Assembly: GCA_020850775.1 (NCBI GenBank) | Contig: JADZEA010000181.1 | Coordinates: forward strand, 1-43,040 | Direction of reading: 5' to 3' | DNA: 43,040 nucleotides | From: a bacterium | Lineage (GTDB): Bacteria; CLD3 | In this document: positions 15,574 to 24,460 of the stretch, in pieces | How positions within the stretch are numbered: position 1 is the stretch's first letter | Layout of the letters: the number at the start of each line of letters is the position of its first letter | Notes under the pieces: generated by a model | What the model saw: only the letters and a program-made list of their open reading frames with translations | Databases searched by the model: none | What the model was told of the DNA's origin: nothing | Made by a program: the position numbers and the translations under genes

Positions 15574-15717
15574 TGTTACCCTTCTAAAATTAGTTTGCAT
15601 TTTGGAACGGAACTTAAAAACAGTTTTGGCTAAAAACTATTCCAAAAAATTAGCTTTTTCTTTTTAGCCTTTTCTAACTTAACTTTTCACGTCCAAAATT
15701 AACTTTAAAATTATCCG

Positions 15718-16794
15718 ATGAAAAAAATTACGCTTTACACTTCAAAAAGATTTTTACTTTACTCTCTTTTTTCACTCGTTGGTTTCATCGTCATTTTTTT
15801 GACTGTGAATTTAATTGAAACGGGCAAAAAATTTATCCTCAATGAAACGCCAAAAGACGTGATTTTAAATTACTATTTTTACTTTTTACCACAAATAGTT
15901 TCGCTTTCTGTTCCTGTTGCCTGTTTGCTTGGTTCTTTGTTTACGATGAGCGGGCTTTCAAAAAGTAACGAAATTACTGCAATGAAAGCTTCTGGAATTA
16001 GTGTCGCAAAAATCGTTAATCCAATGCTTTTTCTCTCACTTTTAATTGCGGTCGGCTTGTTTTTTTTCACTGAAACGATTGTTCCTGACTACTCACGCAA
16101 AAAAGATGAAATCAAAGAAGTTTACATCAAAGGTGGAAGAGCCTTTGCAGAAGTGCGGGAAAGGAACCTGACAATTCGTGCAGGTGAAAACAAAAATTTG
16201 TTCGTTGCAGGATTTGATTTCAAAAAAAATGAAGGTTACCAGGCATCTTTTCAAGAATTTGAAGATGGAAAAATTGTCAGAAGGTTTGATGCACAAAAAA
16301 TTAGTTTCCAAGATTCAACCTGGGTTTTTGAAACAGGAAAGTTCCGCGAAATTTCAGACCATAAAATCAAAGTCATTGATTTTGAAAAAATTGACACAAT
16401 CAAAATTAACATTAGTCCGTACGACTTAGTTTTGAGCCGTTACAAACCTGAAACTCTTGGTTATTTTGAACTTACAAATTTTATTGGAAGGCTGAAAAGC
16501 ATTGGTGCAGACTACAAAAAATGGGAAATTGAGAAGTTTCACAAAATTTCCTTCCCGTTTGCAGCTTTTATCGTTACGCTTGTTGGAGTTTCGCTTGGAA
16601 GTGAAAGAAACAAAAGCGGAGCAGCTAAAAATTTCATTTTTGCGTTCTTTTTTCTGTTTGCTTACTACGGAATTTTTAAGTTTACAAAAATTGCAGGCGT
16701 CACCGGTGATTTGTCTGAAATGGTTTCAGCGTGGATTGCAAACGTGATTTTTACGGCTGCCGGAATGGTTTTGTATTTTAGAGCTAACAGATAA
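15718..16794 (+). CDS. lptF: LptF/LptG family LPS export permease
   Basis: 358 residues with the YjgP/YjgQ architecture: helices at about 10-35, 55-80 and 100-122, a periplasmic beta-jellyroll (about 140-265), and three helices at the C-terminus. 'PKDVILNYYFYFLPQIVSLSVPVA' (partly 41-64) is the conserved first-loop region. With LptG and the LptB ATPase it extracts LPS from the inner membrane and passes it to LptC/LptA. Only one such permease gene is here; the partner must lie elsewhere. It is the first gene of a plus-strand run and diverges from the radical SAM fusion gene. LptF and LptG are hard to tell apart from motifs alone. Confidence 0.88.
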   Translation: MKKITLYTSKRFLLYSLFSLVGFIVIFLTVNLIETGKKFILNETPKDVILNYYFYFLPQIVSLSVPVACLLGSLFTMSGLSKSNEITAMKASGISVAKIVNPMLFLSLLIAVGLFFFTETIVPDYSRKKDEIKEVYIKGGRAFAEVRERNLTIRAGENKNLFVAGFDFKKNEGYQASFQEFEDGKIVRRFDAQKISFQDSTWVFETGKFREISDHKIKVIDFEKIDTIKINISPYDLVLSRYKPETLGYFELTNFIGRLKSIGADYKKWEIEKFHKISFPFAAFIVTLVGVSLGSERNKSGAAKNFIFAFFFLFAYYGIFKFTKIAGVTGDLSEMVSAWIANVIFTAAGMVLYFRANR

Positions 16795-16798
16795 AACC

Positions 16799-17716
16799 AT
16801 GAAAAACAAAATTTTACAGCAGGAAAAAGTGCCATCGGCAAACAAACTTTTTTTTGCACTAAAAATTTTGGTAGCGGTTTTTCTGTTAACTACCATTTTT
16901 TATTTGATAAACCCACAAAAAATCTTTGAAGTAATTTCTAAAAAAAATGGTTTTTACTTTAACATTGCTTTGCTTTTACTCATCCCAAACATTTTTTTTC
17001 AGGTTTTGAAGTGGAAATTGCTTTTAGAAACCTCACAACAAATCAGTTTTTTTAATGCGACGAAATCCTTGCTTTTTGGAAAAACCTTAGCTTCACTAAC
17101 TCCAGGTGGCTTTGGTGAACTTGGAAGAGGATTTTTTTTAGACGGTTTTCCAAAAACTGAACTTGTTAAATTAGCATTTTTTGATAAACTACAAAACACA
17201 AGTTTGATTTTAGTTTTCGGTTTTTATGCCTACTTTGTCATTGTTTTGAGTTTCGCCGTCAATTTTTTATTATTTTTTTTGTGTTTACTCTTGTCTTTTG
17301 CTTGTATTTTTATATTTTTGAAAGCATCGGTTTTGAGCAAAAAGTTCAAGAATGTTTTTGATTTCGGCATTAAATTTCAACTTGAAACTTTTGCTTTAAG
17401 TTTATTGTTTTACTTGACTTACATTTTGCAGTTTGCTTTTTTGGTCAGGTCTTTTTCGCAAAAGCAGGAAATTTCAGAACTTTCTTTTGCGTCTTCACTT
17501 GCAGTTTTGGGTAAAATTCTTTTACCGGTTAGTTTTGGAGACATCGGAATTCGTGAAATTACAGCAATTTTTTCTTTTACAAAAATTGGGGTTTCACCTG
17601 AAGAAGCAACTTGTGGAGGCTTGGTTTTATTTTTTTTGAACATTCTTTTACCCGCATTGTTTGGGTTTTTGCTAACTGTTCCACATTTTTTGAAAAGTAA
17701 AAATTTGAAAGGATAA
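16799..17716 (+). CDS. UPF0104/YbhN-like integral membrane protein (flippase-like fold)
   Basis: 305 residues, seven or eight hydrophobic helices. The family hallmark is 'GKTLASLTPGGFGELGRGFF' near residues 91-110 and, in the second half, 'LPVSFGDIGIREITAIFSF' (about 240-258), corresponding to the repeated P-x-x-x-G-x-G-x-R motif of UPF0104 proteins. Relatives include the membrane part of lysyl-phosphatidylglycerol synthase (MprF) and the archaeal AglD; no synthase domain is attached here. A role in lipid or lipid-linked glycan handling is likely but unproven. It starts 4 bases after lptF, so both probably act in envelope biogenesis. Confidence 0.8.
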   Translation: MKNKILQQEKVPSANKLFFALKILVAVFLLTTIFYLINPQKIFEVISKKNGFYFNIALLLLIPNIFFQVLKWKLLLETSQQISFFNATKSLLFGKTLASLTPGGFGELGRGFFLDGFPKTELVKLAFFDKLQNTSLILVFGFYAYFVIVLSFAVNFLLFFLCLLLSFACIFIFLKASVLSKKFKNVFDFGIKFQLETFALSLLFYLTYILQFAFLVRSFSQKQEISELSFASSLAVLGKILLPVSFGDIGIREITAIFSFTKIGVSPEEATCGGLVLFFLNILLPALFGFLLTVPHFLKSKNLKG

Positions 17717-17719
17717 AAA

Positions 17720-18256
17720 ATGAAAAACACGTTTTTAATTGTGTTTTTTGTGGTTTTGGCAGGCTTTGTTTGGTTTAAAAAAGAAACTACAACTGCAAAA
17801 TTACCACAAGACCTTGGAGTAACTTTACCAATTGACCAAAATTTCCAAATCTTAGAAACTGACGAAAGTAAAAATCTTGTCAAAGCAAAACTTGAGTTAA
17901 TTCCAAAAATCGCTTCCGAAAACATTAATTTCAGGTTTTTGGAATTTCCACAAGGAGTCAGGTTGCTTTCAGGAACAAAAAACTGGCAAGGAAAAATTGA
18001 AAAAGGAAGCTCACAAACTTTTGATTTTACTTTTTTAGTTACGACTAAAAAGGCATTGTTTTTACACCTTCGCACAACGCTTCAAACCACTGAAACACAA
18101 TTTTCAAAAGGTTCAGCAATCCAAATCGATTTTGGTGAAAAACAATCTTCAAAACCTGTTGTTGAAAAAATTGAAGGTTACGAAGGTGGAAACGAACTTT
18201 CTGTAATCAAAAAATCAGAAAGAAAAAGGTCAAAGGAGGCTGAAAATGAAAATTAA
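17720..18256 (+). CDS. Membrane-anchored beta-sandwich protein, unknown
   Basis: 178 residues. An N-terminal hydrophobic helix (3-19) acts as signal or anchor, followed by a domain with alternating strands. 'LEFPQGVRLLSGTKNWQGKI' (about 74-93) and 'GSSQTFDFTFLVTTKKALFL' resemble the 'LP-x-G-x-x-L-x-SG ... W-x-G-x-L' pattern of bacterial Ig-like beta sandwiches. The last 30 residues are charged and low-complexity ('KKSERKRSKEAENEN'). I considered LptC because lptF is nearby and LptC is also a short anchored beta protein, but the LptC sequence pattern is not visible. It starts 3 bases after the UPF0104 gene and overlaps the next gene by 11 bases, so the three are cotranscribed. Confidence 0.7.
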   Translation: MKNTFLIVFFVVLAGFVWFKKETTTAKLPQDLGVTLPIDQNFQILETDESKNLVKAKLELIPKIASENINFRFLEFPQGVRLLSGTKNWQGKIEKGSSQTFDFTFLVTTKKALFLHLRTTLQTTETQFSKGSAIQIDFGEKQSSKPVVEKIEGYEGGNELSVIKKSERKRSKEAENEN

Positions 18257-20483
18257 AATTTTGTTGGCAATGTTTTTTAGTTTTTCTCAAACGGTTTTTG
18301 CAAACTACACAGTCAGCGGAACTTTTCAGTACCGAGACTTAACGATTAGCATTAATGGTTTCACAAATCCAAAACCTTTTCGTCCGGTTCGTTTTGTTGA
18401 CGTGGCGATTAAAGACGCAAACTCAAACCAAACTTTAGCAACAACTTACACAAATGCAGACGGCTTTTTTTCCGTGAACGTCGTTGACTCACAGACTCGT
18501 AACCTTTCGGTTCTTGCGGTTGCAAACACGACAGCAGGACAACCTTACAACATTAAAGTTGTTGAGTACGCAAGTTTTGGAAACGGTCCGGTTCACGCTT
18601 TTGAGCTTGACGCAATTCCAAATCACTCACCAACTCAAAACATAAATCTTGGAACTGTTAACGCTGATTACCACAACGGAGGCGAAACTTTTAATCTTTT
18701 TGACTGTGCAGTTGACGGAATCAATTTTTTAGCGTCGCTTGGAGAAACAAATCCGTGGTCTTCGCTGACGATTAAGTTTACTTTGGACAACAGCAACTTT
18801 GCGTTTGCGAGTGGCGGAAGTGTCAACATTGGCGGACTTTACGGTTACGACGACACGATTTTACTTCACGAAATGGGGCACTGGTGTCAGTTTAATTTTG
18901 GCGGTTTTTCCGATAATCCCGGCGGAACGCATTTTATCGGAGATTCAAATCAAGACCCAAGACTTTCGTTTGGAGAAGGTTGGCCAACTTTTTGGGGAAC
19001 AAACGTGAGAAATTACTACAACTTACAAGGAATTGCAGGCTACTCCAAACCAAACATTTACTTTAATTCCAACGGCGACTCAACTTCAGGAGTTTACAAT
19101 TTTTCTTACGACCTTGAAACTTCTGCCGACGCAAACAACTCTCAACAGGGAAACGGCGGTGCTTCAAACGAAGTCTCTGTTCAGGCAGCGCTTTGGGATT
19201 TGACGGACAACGCAAACACAGACGACTACTCGCAAGGAGTTGAAGACGAAACAGGTTTTGAGCTTAGCCAATCTTTTCAAAGCCATTGGAATTTTATAAA
19301 AACTTACCTTGCTCAACCACCTTTCAGCGGACAAATTGCTTTTGACGATTATTTTATGCTTTGGAACGCAAACGCCACAAATCCGGAAACCATAAAATTT
19401 CAACAAATGATTATCACAAACCACAATTTTGAGTACTACTCGGATAGTTTTGAAAACGATAACAACGCAAACGAAGCCTTACCTTTGAGCGTCGTTGAAG
19501 TTGGCGAAGGAAAGATGTTTTACCAAACAATTTATCCGCTTGGTGACAGTGACTGGAAAACTTTTAACGCAATCGCAGGAATCACTTACCAGGTTTCAAC
19601 CTCAAACCTGAACAACGGGCTTGACACTTACCTTTACCTGAAAGACACAAGCGGAACTGCTTTGGTGCAAAACAACAACTCAACAAGCACAACTTACGCT
19701 TCAACAGTCAGCTACACTCCAACAACAAATCAAATTCTCTACTCACACGTTACAATTCCAACTTCTCCCGAACCTTACGCAAAACTTGGAGGCTACACTT
19801 TTGCAGTTTCAATCACAAACGTTCCGTCAACTTTTCCAAACATTGTTTTAAACCCGAGCGGCGTCGTTTTTCAGGTCGCAAACACAACCACAGGTTACTT
19901 GCCAATCAAAAAAATAACAATCCAAAACAGCGGAACTTCTCAAAACCTGACTTACACAATGGAAACTTTGGATTACTACACTTTACAACCTGCGACTTTT
20001 AACTGGTTTAGTGTCAGTAGCCCTTCAGGAACTTTGAACGCAAACCAGCTTGACACACTTTCAATTAATTTTAATGCAAACTTTGCAGTTAGTGGAATTA
20101 ACAGAGCAAAATTAAGAATTAACACAAACGACCCTGACAATCCTCAACACGATTTATCAGTTAATTTGAACAACCTTTTGCCTTCTGGTGTTTTAGAAAG
20201 TGAAAGTCTCACAAGAGATTTCAAACTTAGTCAAAATTTTCCAAATCCTTTTAACCCAACGACAAAAATTGCTTACGAACTGAAAGCTAAAGGGAAAGCA
20301 AAACTAACAATTTTTAATGTTGTTGGTGAAGTTGTGAGAGAGTTTGAACTTGAAAATCAAAACGGTTTTGTTGAGTGGAATGGGAAAAACAGCTTTGGAA
20401 AGCAGGTTTCAAGCGGAATTTATTTTTACAGACTTGAGGCAGGAAATTTTAGCGAAGTGAAGAAAATGCTTTTACTCAAGTAA
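18246..20483 (+). CDS. Secreted zinc metalloprotease with T9SS sorting domain
   Basis: 745 residues. A signal peptide (1-19, 'TVFA' then N) is followed by a transthyretin-like carboxypeptidase regulatory domain (21-95, 'TLATTYTNADGFFSVNV'). The catalytic region has 'LLHEMGHW' (206-213; H208, E209, H212) and 'FGEGWPTFWG' (242-251), where E244 is the probable third zinc ligand, making it a gluzincin. Then come a pre-peptidase C-terminal domain (about 405-525, 'DSDWKTFNAIAGITYQV'), an ASH/BACON-like beta domain (about 530-645), and a T9SS type A sorting domain with 'NFPNPFNPTTKIAYEL' and 'VSSGIYFYRL'. It is exported through Sec and T9SS and released or surface-anchored. The substrate is unknown. 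A strong site (AAAGGAGG) for this gene lies inside the end of the previous one. Confidence 0.85.
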   Translation: MKIKILLAMFFSFSQTVFANYTVSGTFQYRDLTISINGFTNPKPFRPVRFVDVAIKDANSNQTLATTYTNADGFFSVNVVDSQTRNLSVLAVANTTAGQPYNIKVVEYASFGNGPVHAFELDAIPNHSPTQNINLGTVNADYHNGGETFNLFDCAVDGINFLASLGETNPWSSLTIKFTLDNSNFAFASGGSVNIGGLYGYDDTILLHEMGHWCQFNFGGFSDNPGGTHFIGDSNQDPRLSFGEGWPTFWGTNVRNYYNLQGIAGYSKPNIYFNSNGDSTSGVYNFSYDLETSADANNSQQGNGGASNEVSVQAALWDLTDNANTDDYSQGVEDETGFELSQSFQSHWNFIKTYLAQPPFSGQIAFDDYFMLWNANATNPETIKFQQMIITNHNFEYYSDSFENDNNANEALPLSVVEVGEGKMFYQTIYPLGDSDWKTFNAIAGITYQVSTSNLNNGLDTYLYLKDTSGTALVQNNNSTSTTYASTVSYTPTTNQILYSHVTIPTSPEPYAKLGGYTFAVSITNVPSTFPNIVLNPSGVVFQVANTTTGYLPIKKITIQNSGTSQNLTYTMETLDYYTLQPATFNWFSVSSPSGTLNANQLDTLSINFNANFAVSGINRAKLRINTNDPDNPQHDLSVNLNNLLPSGVLESESLTRDFKLSQNFPNPFNPTTKIAYELKAKGKAKLTIFNVVGEVVREFELENQNGFVEWNGKNSFGKQVSSGIYFYRLEAGNFSEVKKMLLLK

Positions 20484-20584
20484 AATTTTACAAAGAAAAA
20501 ATTTGATATTTTTTTTACTGACAATTTTTTTTTACCTTTAGCCGATAAGTTTAGTTTTTGCAAACACAAACAAATTAGGTTTCA

Positions 20585-21844
20585 ATGAAAATTTTCTCAA
20601 TTTCTCTTTTAGTTTTTATCATTTTAAGTCAAAATGCTTTTTGTGGTTCTTTGATTAGCCAAAATGGAATTGGCGAAATTGTTTACTCTGCGAATGTTCG
20701 TTCAGCAGGAATGGGCGGAACGGGAATTTCTTTTTACGATTCTTACACACTTAACACTTTTAACCCGGCTTCCTGGACAAGCGTAAACAACGTAAGGTTT
20801 TCGGCTGAATTTTTAGGTCAAACAAACAAAGTTTCAGGTTCAAGCTCTGGAAGTATCAAAACAGGAACTTTTAACGGAATTACCTTTGGAGTTCCAATCA
20901 AAAACAAAGTTTTTTTAGGTTTAGCTTTAGTCCCTTACTCGGATTACGGATTTAATGCAAAAAACTCGGGAACAAAAACACTCACAACAAGCGACACAAC
21001 CACAACTTACGATTTTCAAGAAACAATCAAGGAAACAGGTGGACTTAGCCAAATTCTTTTAGGAGCGGCGGTAAAGTTTAGTCATTTTTCTGTTGGAGCA
21101 AAGGCAGATTTCCTTTTTGGAAAACTTCGTGAAGAAAGGACAGTAGTTTACGACAGCATTAACGGTCTTGGAGGACTTGACAACTATTCTAAAGAGACGG
21201 AAGGAAAAATGCAAGGTGTAGCTTTTACTTTTGGAATTGTTGCTTCGCCAGTGAAAAATTTGACTTTGGGAGCGACTTACACTTTACCAAAAACGATTGA
21301 TTACGAAGTAGAAAGTTTTTACGATTATGATTCGTACTACAACGAAGACACAAAACCAGTTCACATTGACTCCTTAAAAATGAAACTTCCAATTTCATTT
21401 TCAGGTGGAATAGCCTACAAATTTTATAGCCGTTACCTTGTTTCAGTTGAATATTTTCAGCAAAATTTTAAAAGTTTTGAAATTGTCGGCGGAACACAAC
21501 ACAATTACAAAAATAGTTCAAGGGTTAAATTTGGAACTGAATTTGACTTAAAGGAAAAAGGTAAAAACCAATTTTGGAGAATGTTTAAGTACAGGGCAGG
21601 ATTTAATTTTGCGACTCTTTACCAAACAGACAAGAAAAACAACAGTATCAATGAGTACTTAATTTCATTTGGTTTAGGATTTCCTTTTGCTTACAGAAGT
21701 TACGGAGCAAGCCAGATTGACTTAGCTTTTGAGTTTGGACAAAGAGGAAGTGAAACAAAAAATGGAATTAGTGAAACAATTTACAAAATGACTTTAGGAA
21801 TTACGGGTTTAGAAACCTGGTTTGTTAAACAAAGAAGAAGATAA
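20585..21844 (+). CDS. Outer-membrane beta-barrel protein (FadL/PorV-like family)
   Basis: 419 residues. The signal peptide is 'ISLLVFIILSQNAFCG'. The mature start 'GIGEIVYSANVRSAGMGGTG' and 'TLNTFNPASW' match the N-terminal pattern of FadL/UPF0164/PorV-like barrels of Bacteroidota, and the rest alternates amphipathic strands with Gly/Tyr-rich turns. These proteins sit in the outer membrane as channels or T9SS shuttle partners; which applies here cannot be decided. The C-terminus ends in 'ETWFVKQRRR', so a basic tail follows the last strand. A TPR gene starts 16 bases downstream; an OMP plus TPR pair of this type is, as I recall, common in Bacteroidota genomes. Confidence 0.75.
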   Translation: MKIFSISLLVFIILSQNAFCGSLISQNGIGEIVYSANVRSAGMGGTGISFYDSYTLNTFNPASWTSVNNVRFSAEFLGQTNKVSGSSSGSIKTGTFNGITFGVPIKNKVFLGLALVPYSDYGFNAKNSGTKTLTTSDTTTTYDFQETIKETGGLSQILLGAAVKFSHFSVGAKADFLFGKLREERTVVYDSINGLGGLDNYSKETEGKMQGVAFTFGIVASPVKNLTLGATYTLPKTIDYEVESFYDYDSYYNEDTKPVHIDSLKMKLPISFSGGIAYKFYSRYLVSVEYFQQNFKSFEIVGGTQHNYKNSSRVKFGTEFDLKEKGKNQFWRMFKYRAGFNFATLYQTDKKNNSINEYLISFGLGFPFAYRSYGASQIDLAFEFGQRGSETKNGISETIYKMTLGITGLETWFVKQRRR

Positions 21845-21860
21845 ATTTTGAGGTGATAAA

Positions 21861-23150
21861 ATGTTAAGAATAAAAATTCAAAATTTCGTAAAAACTCTGA
21901 CTGTCGGAAGTTTGTTTTTTGCAGGTTCGGTTTTTGCTCAACCTTGCGAATTAGACGTCGCACAAAGCTACGCAAATCAATACGTGAACAACAAAAATTA
22001 CGAACAGGCAAAAGAAAAAATTTATGAAATGCTTGCGATTTCACGAAAAGGAAACTGCCCGGACACTGAAGGTAAAAAACTTGCCTGGGCAATTAAAAAA
22101 ATGATTTTGATTTACGGAACGATTGAGCAAAACGCCGACAGTACAATCCATTACTGCCAAATGGGAATTGACAAAGCTAACTCAACAAGCTCTAATTCTT
22201 ACTACTACTCACAAATTGGCTACTACCTTGAACTAAAAGAACAAAAAAAAGAAGCACTGCTTGCTTACGAAAAAGCAATTCAAAACACTCCTGCTGACCA
22301 GATTGAATCAATTGTTGACAACAGAAGAAGAATTGCAAATATTTACTACGTTTTCTTTCAGCAAAGCCAAAACCAGGAAGAACTGATTAAAGCAATTGAA
22401 CAAATTGAAAAAGCACTTGAAATCAAATCTGACGACGAAGTTCTGATTGCTCAAAAAAATGGCTGGCAAAACCTGCTTGACCCAACAGAGCTTGTAAAAA
22501 AACTTGAAGAACAATTAGTAAAAGAACCCGATAACCTTCAAATCAAAAAAGAACTTGTTAATTTTTACCGCCAACAAAACGAAGACAAAAAAGCAAGAAC
22601 TTTGCTAAACGATATTTTAATTGCTGAGCCTTCAAACATTCCATTTCTTGAGTACAGAGCAAGAATGAGCTTAAACGATTCACGTTACCAGGAGGCTTTG
22701 AGAGATTTTAAGGCAATAAATTCAGCTGCTCCTGAAAATGGTAACGCACCTTTTGAAATTGCAAGAATTTACCAGGATTTTTTACAGGACAAAAGTCAGG
22801 CAAGAACCTGGGCTTGGAAAGTAATTAACTCAAACAATCAAGCAGACAGAGGTTATTTTTTACTTGGACAAATTTTTGAGTCTTTAGCTCAAGAGTGTGT
22901 GAACTCAAAAGGTGGTTTTTCAAAATTAGACCTTAGCGACAGACTTGCTTACCACATTGCTTACGCTTGTTACCAAAAAGCAGGACGAAGCGGAAGCGGA
23001 AAAGCAAAATCACTTACAGAAGTAATTGTTACCAAAAGCGAAAAATTTATGGACGCAAAAACTAACTTCCCAAAAGCAGCTTGTTACAGTTGGATTGATT
23101 CAAGCTGGCCAGAAATTAAGTGGATGCAGGAAGACTGGGAAAAAATCTAA
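21861..23150 (+). CDS. Periplasmic TPR-repeat protein
   Basis: 429 residues with a signal peptide ending 'GSVFA' then QPCEL. The mature part is a chain of tetratricopeptide-like helical hairpins, for example 'SYANQYVNNKNYEQAKEKIY', 'YYLELKEQKKEALLAYEKAI' and 'ALRDFKAINSAAPENGNAPF'. No catalytic motif is visible, so it is probably an adaptor in the periplasm. It has the best ribosome binding site of the region (GAGGTGA, 7 bases before the ATG) and sits 16 bases after the outer-membrane barrel gene. The pair ends at a strong terminator. Confidence 0.82.
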   Translation: MLRIKIQNFVKTLTVGSLFFAGSVFAQPCELDVAQSYANQYVNNKNYEQAKEKIYEMLAISRKGNCPDTEGKKLAWAIKKMILIYGTIEQNADSTIHYCQMGIDKANSTSSNSYYYSQIGYYLELKEQKKEALLAYEKAIQNTPADQIESIVDNRRRIANIYYVFFQQSQNQEELIKAIEQIEKALEIKSDDEVLIAQKNGWQNLLDPTELVKKLEEQLVKEPDNLQIKKELVNFYRQQNEDKKARTLLNDILIAEPSNIPFLEYRARMSLNDSRYQEALRDFKAINSAAPENGNAPFEIARIYQDFLQDKSQARTWAWKVINSNNQADRGYFLLGQIFESLAQECVNSKGGFSKLDLSDRLAYHIAYACYQKAGRSGSGKAKSLTEVIVTKSEKFMDAKTNFPKAACYSWIDSSWPEIKWMQEDWEKI

Positions 23151-23167
23151 AAAAAAATTTTAAAACT

Positions 23168-23206
23168 AAAAAATCCCTTTTCTAATTCGCAGGAAAGGGA
23201 TTTTTT
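23168..23206 (+). terminator. Rho-independent terminator after the OMP-TPR pair
   Basis: Stem AAAAAATCCCTTT (23168-23180) pairs perfectly with AAAGGGATTTTTT (23194-23206) around a 13-base loop; the U-run is part of the 3' arm. It lies 17 bases after the TPR stop codon and 15 bases before the next gene's ATG, which therefore needs its own promoter or read-through. Confidence 0.9.
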
Positions 23207-23221
23207 GTAAGAGTTAAATAA

Positions 23222-24169
23222 ATGGCAGAAGAACAAACGTTAAACTTTCGCATTGGAAACTTAAACCAACCTCAAAAACTTTACGATTTTCTGATTTCAA
23301 AGTACAAAGCCTTCAACCTGCTTCCCGTTAAGCAAATTTTAAACGAGCAAAGAATTTTGGTTAACGGAGAAATTTCCGATGAGAACTCACTTGTAAGACC
23401 AAATGATTTAATCACTTACAAGCACTCTAAAAAATACGAAACCACTCCCGAACCACAGTTTAAAATTCTTTTTGAAGATGAAAATTTATTAGTTGTTTCC
23501 AAAGACAATTGTGTTCCTGTAACTCCAATTTCTTTTACTTACTTCAACTGTCTGACAATTTTTTTACGTGAAGAACTCAAACAAAATGAACTTTCGCCAG
23601 CAAACAGGCTTGACATCGAAACAACAGGAATAATTCTTTTTTCAAAAGACAAAAGCTTCACTTCATTGCTTCACAAGGAACTTTTTTTAAAAAATAAAAT
23701 TTTGAAAGAGTATTTTTGTGTGTGTTTTGGAAAAGCAGGTTTTGATGAAATTACGGTTAAAGGCAATATTTTTAATGCTGGAAAAAGTAAGATTTTCACG
23801 AAACTAAGTTTTGAAGCAAATGAAAACGGAAACTCTGAAACAAAATTTAAAGTTTTGCAAGGGAGTGAAATTTTGAAGGTCAGAGAAATTTTGGGTTTTG
23901 AAAAAGAAGGTAATTTTGAATTTTTAAAAGCAATTCCAATTACGGGAAAAACAAACCAAATTCGTGTTCACGCGAGTTTTTGCGGGCTTCCAATTGTTGG
24001 TGATAAAAAATATTTTCCTGATGAAAACATTTACCTTGAGTGGTTTAAAGAAGGTTTTACGGAAAAAGTAGCCGAAAAACTTGTGAGCAAAAGACAACTT
24101 TTACATTGTTTTAAAACAGAGTTTGTTCATCCTTTAACAAAGGAAAAGCTTTGTTTTGTAAGTAATTAA
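23222..24169 (+). CDS. RluA/RluD family pseudouridine synthase
   Basis: 315 residues. An N-terminal S4-like RNA-binding domain ('VKQILNEQRILVNGEISDEN', 36-55) is joined to the catalytic domain. The catalytic aspartate is D131 in 'ANRLDIETTGIILF' (motif II; the usual form is H-R-L-D-x-x-T-S-G, here N-R-L-D-x-x-T-T-G). Motif III is 'ITGKTNQIRVHASFCGLPIV' (about 240-259). It isomerises uridine to pseudouridine in rRNA or tRNA; the target position is unknown. It is one of two RluA-type enzymes in the window, the other at 34097. It is a single gene, convergent with a small gene across a shared hairpin. Confidence 0.88.
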   Translation: MAEEQTLNFRIGNLNQPQKLYDFLISKYKAFNLLPVKQILNEQRILVNGEISDENSLVRPNDLITYKHSKKYETTPEPQFKILFEDENLLVVSKDNCVPVTPISFTYFNCLTIFLREELKQNELSPANRLDIETTGIILFSKDKSFTSLLHKELFLKNKILKEYFCVCFGKAGFDEITVKGNIFNAGKSKIFTKLSFEANENGNSETKFKVLQGSEILKVREILGFEKEGNFEFLKAIPITGKTNQIRVHASFCGLPIVGDKKYFPDENIYLEWFKEGFTEKVAEKLVSKRQLLHCFKTEFVHPLTKEKLCFVSN

Positions 24170-24200
24170 AACCTTCAAGATTTTAAGCATTGAAGGTTTT
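24168..24200. terminator. Bidirectional hairpin between convergent genes
   Basis: Perfect 11-bp stem AAAACCTTCAA (24168-24178) with TTGAAGGTTTT (24190-24200), 11-base loop, overlapping the stop codon of the pseudouridine synthase gene. Each strand ends in four U, so it can end both this gene and the convergent small gene at 24208. Confidence 0.78.
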
Positions 24201-24207
24201 AATAAAA

Positions 24208-24429
24208 TTAGTTTGTGATGATGTAAAGAATTCTTGAGAAAGGAATGATGTGAGAAAGATTTGATTTATCTTTTGCGATTATGCAGTCGTCATCAACTTT
24301 TTTAAGAATAAATTGTTTTGCAGGTGATTCGGAGCCGATACAAAAATTCATTGCCGCACTGTCTTTTTCCTCAAGTTCAAAAACAAAAGGACGACCTTCA
24401 AAAGTTTTCAGATGTTCAATAAAAGTCAT
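24208..24429 (-). CDS. Small protein of unknown function (73 aa)
   Basis: 73 residues, no signal peptide, no membrane helix. The very good ribosome binding site GGGAGGT six bases before the ATG supports a real gene, as does the shared terminator at its 3' end. Alternating strands ('RPFVFELEEK', 'KQFILKKVDDDCIIAKDK') ending in 'HIIPFSRILYII' recall the small-barrel shape of Sm/Hfq-like proteins, where the last strand often carries I-P-x-x-x-I, but the Hfq signatures themselves are absent. No function is assigned. It may be cotranscribed with the OMP-like gene 31 bases upstream. Confidence 0.65.
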   Translation of the reverse strand: MTFIEHLKTFEGRPFVFELEEKDSAAMNFCIGSESPAKQFILKKVDDDCIIAKDKSNLSHIIPFSRILYIITN

Positions 24430-24460
24430 TTTTACCTCCCAAAGTTTAGTTGTTTTTATT

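Noticed and set aside
15574-15600. ATG at 15600 as start of the radical SAM fusion
   Set aside because: No ribosome binding site precedes it, whereas AGAAGGG stands seven bases before the ATG at 15573.
15718-18256. The 178-residue protein at 17720 as LptC
   Set aside because: Size and anchor would fit, but the LptC jellyroll pattern is not seen and the domain reads as an Ig-like sandwich.
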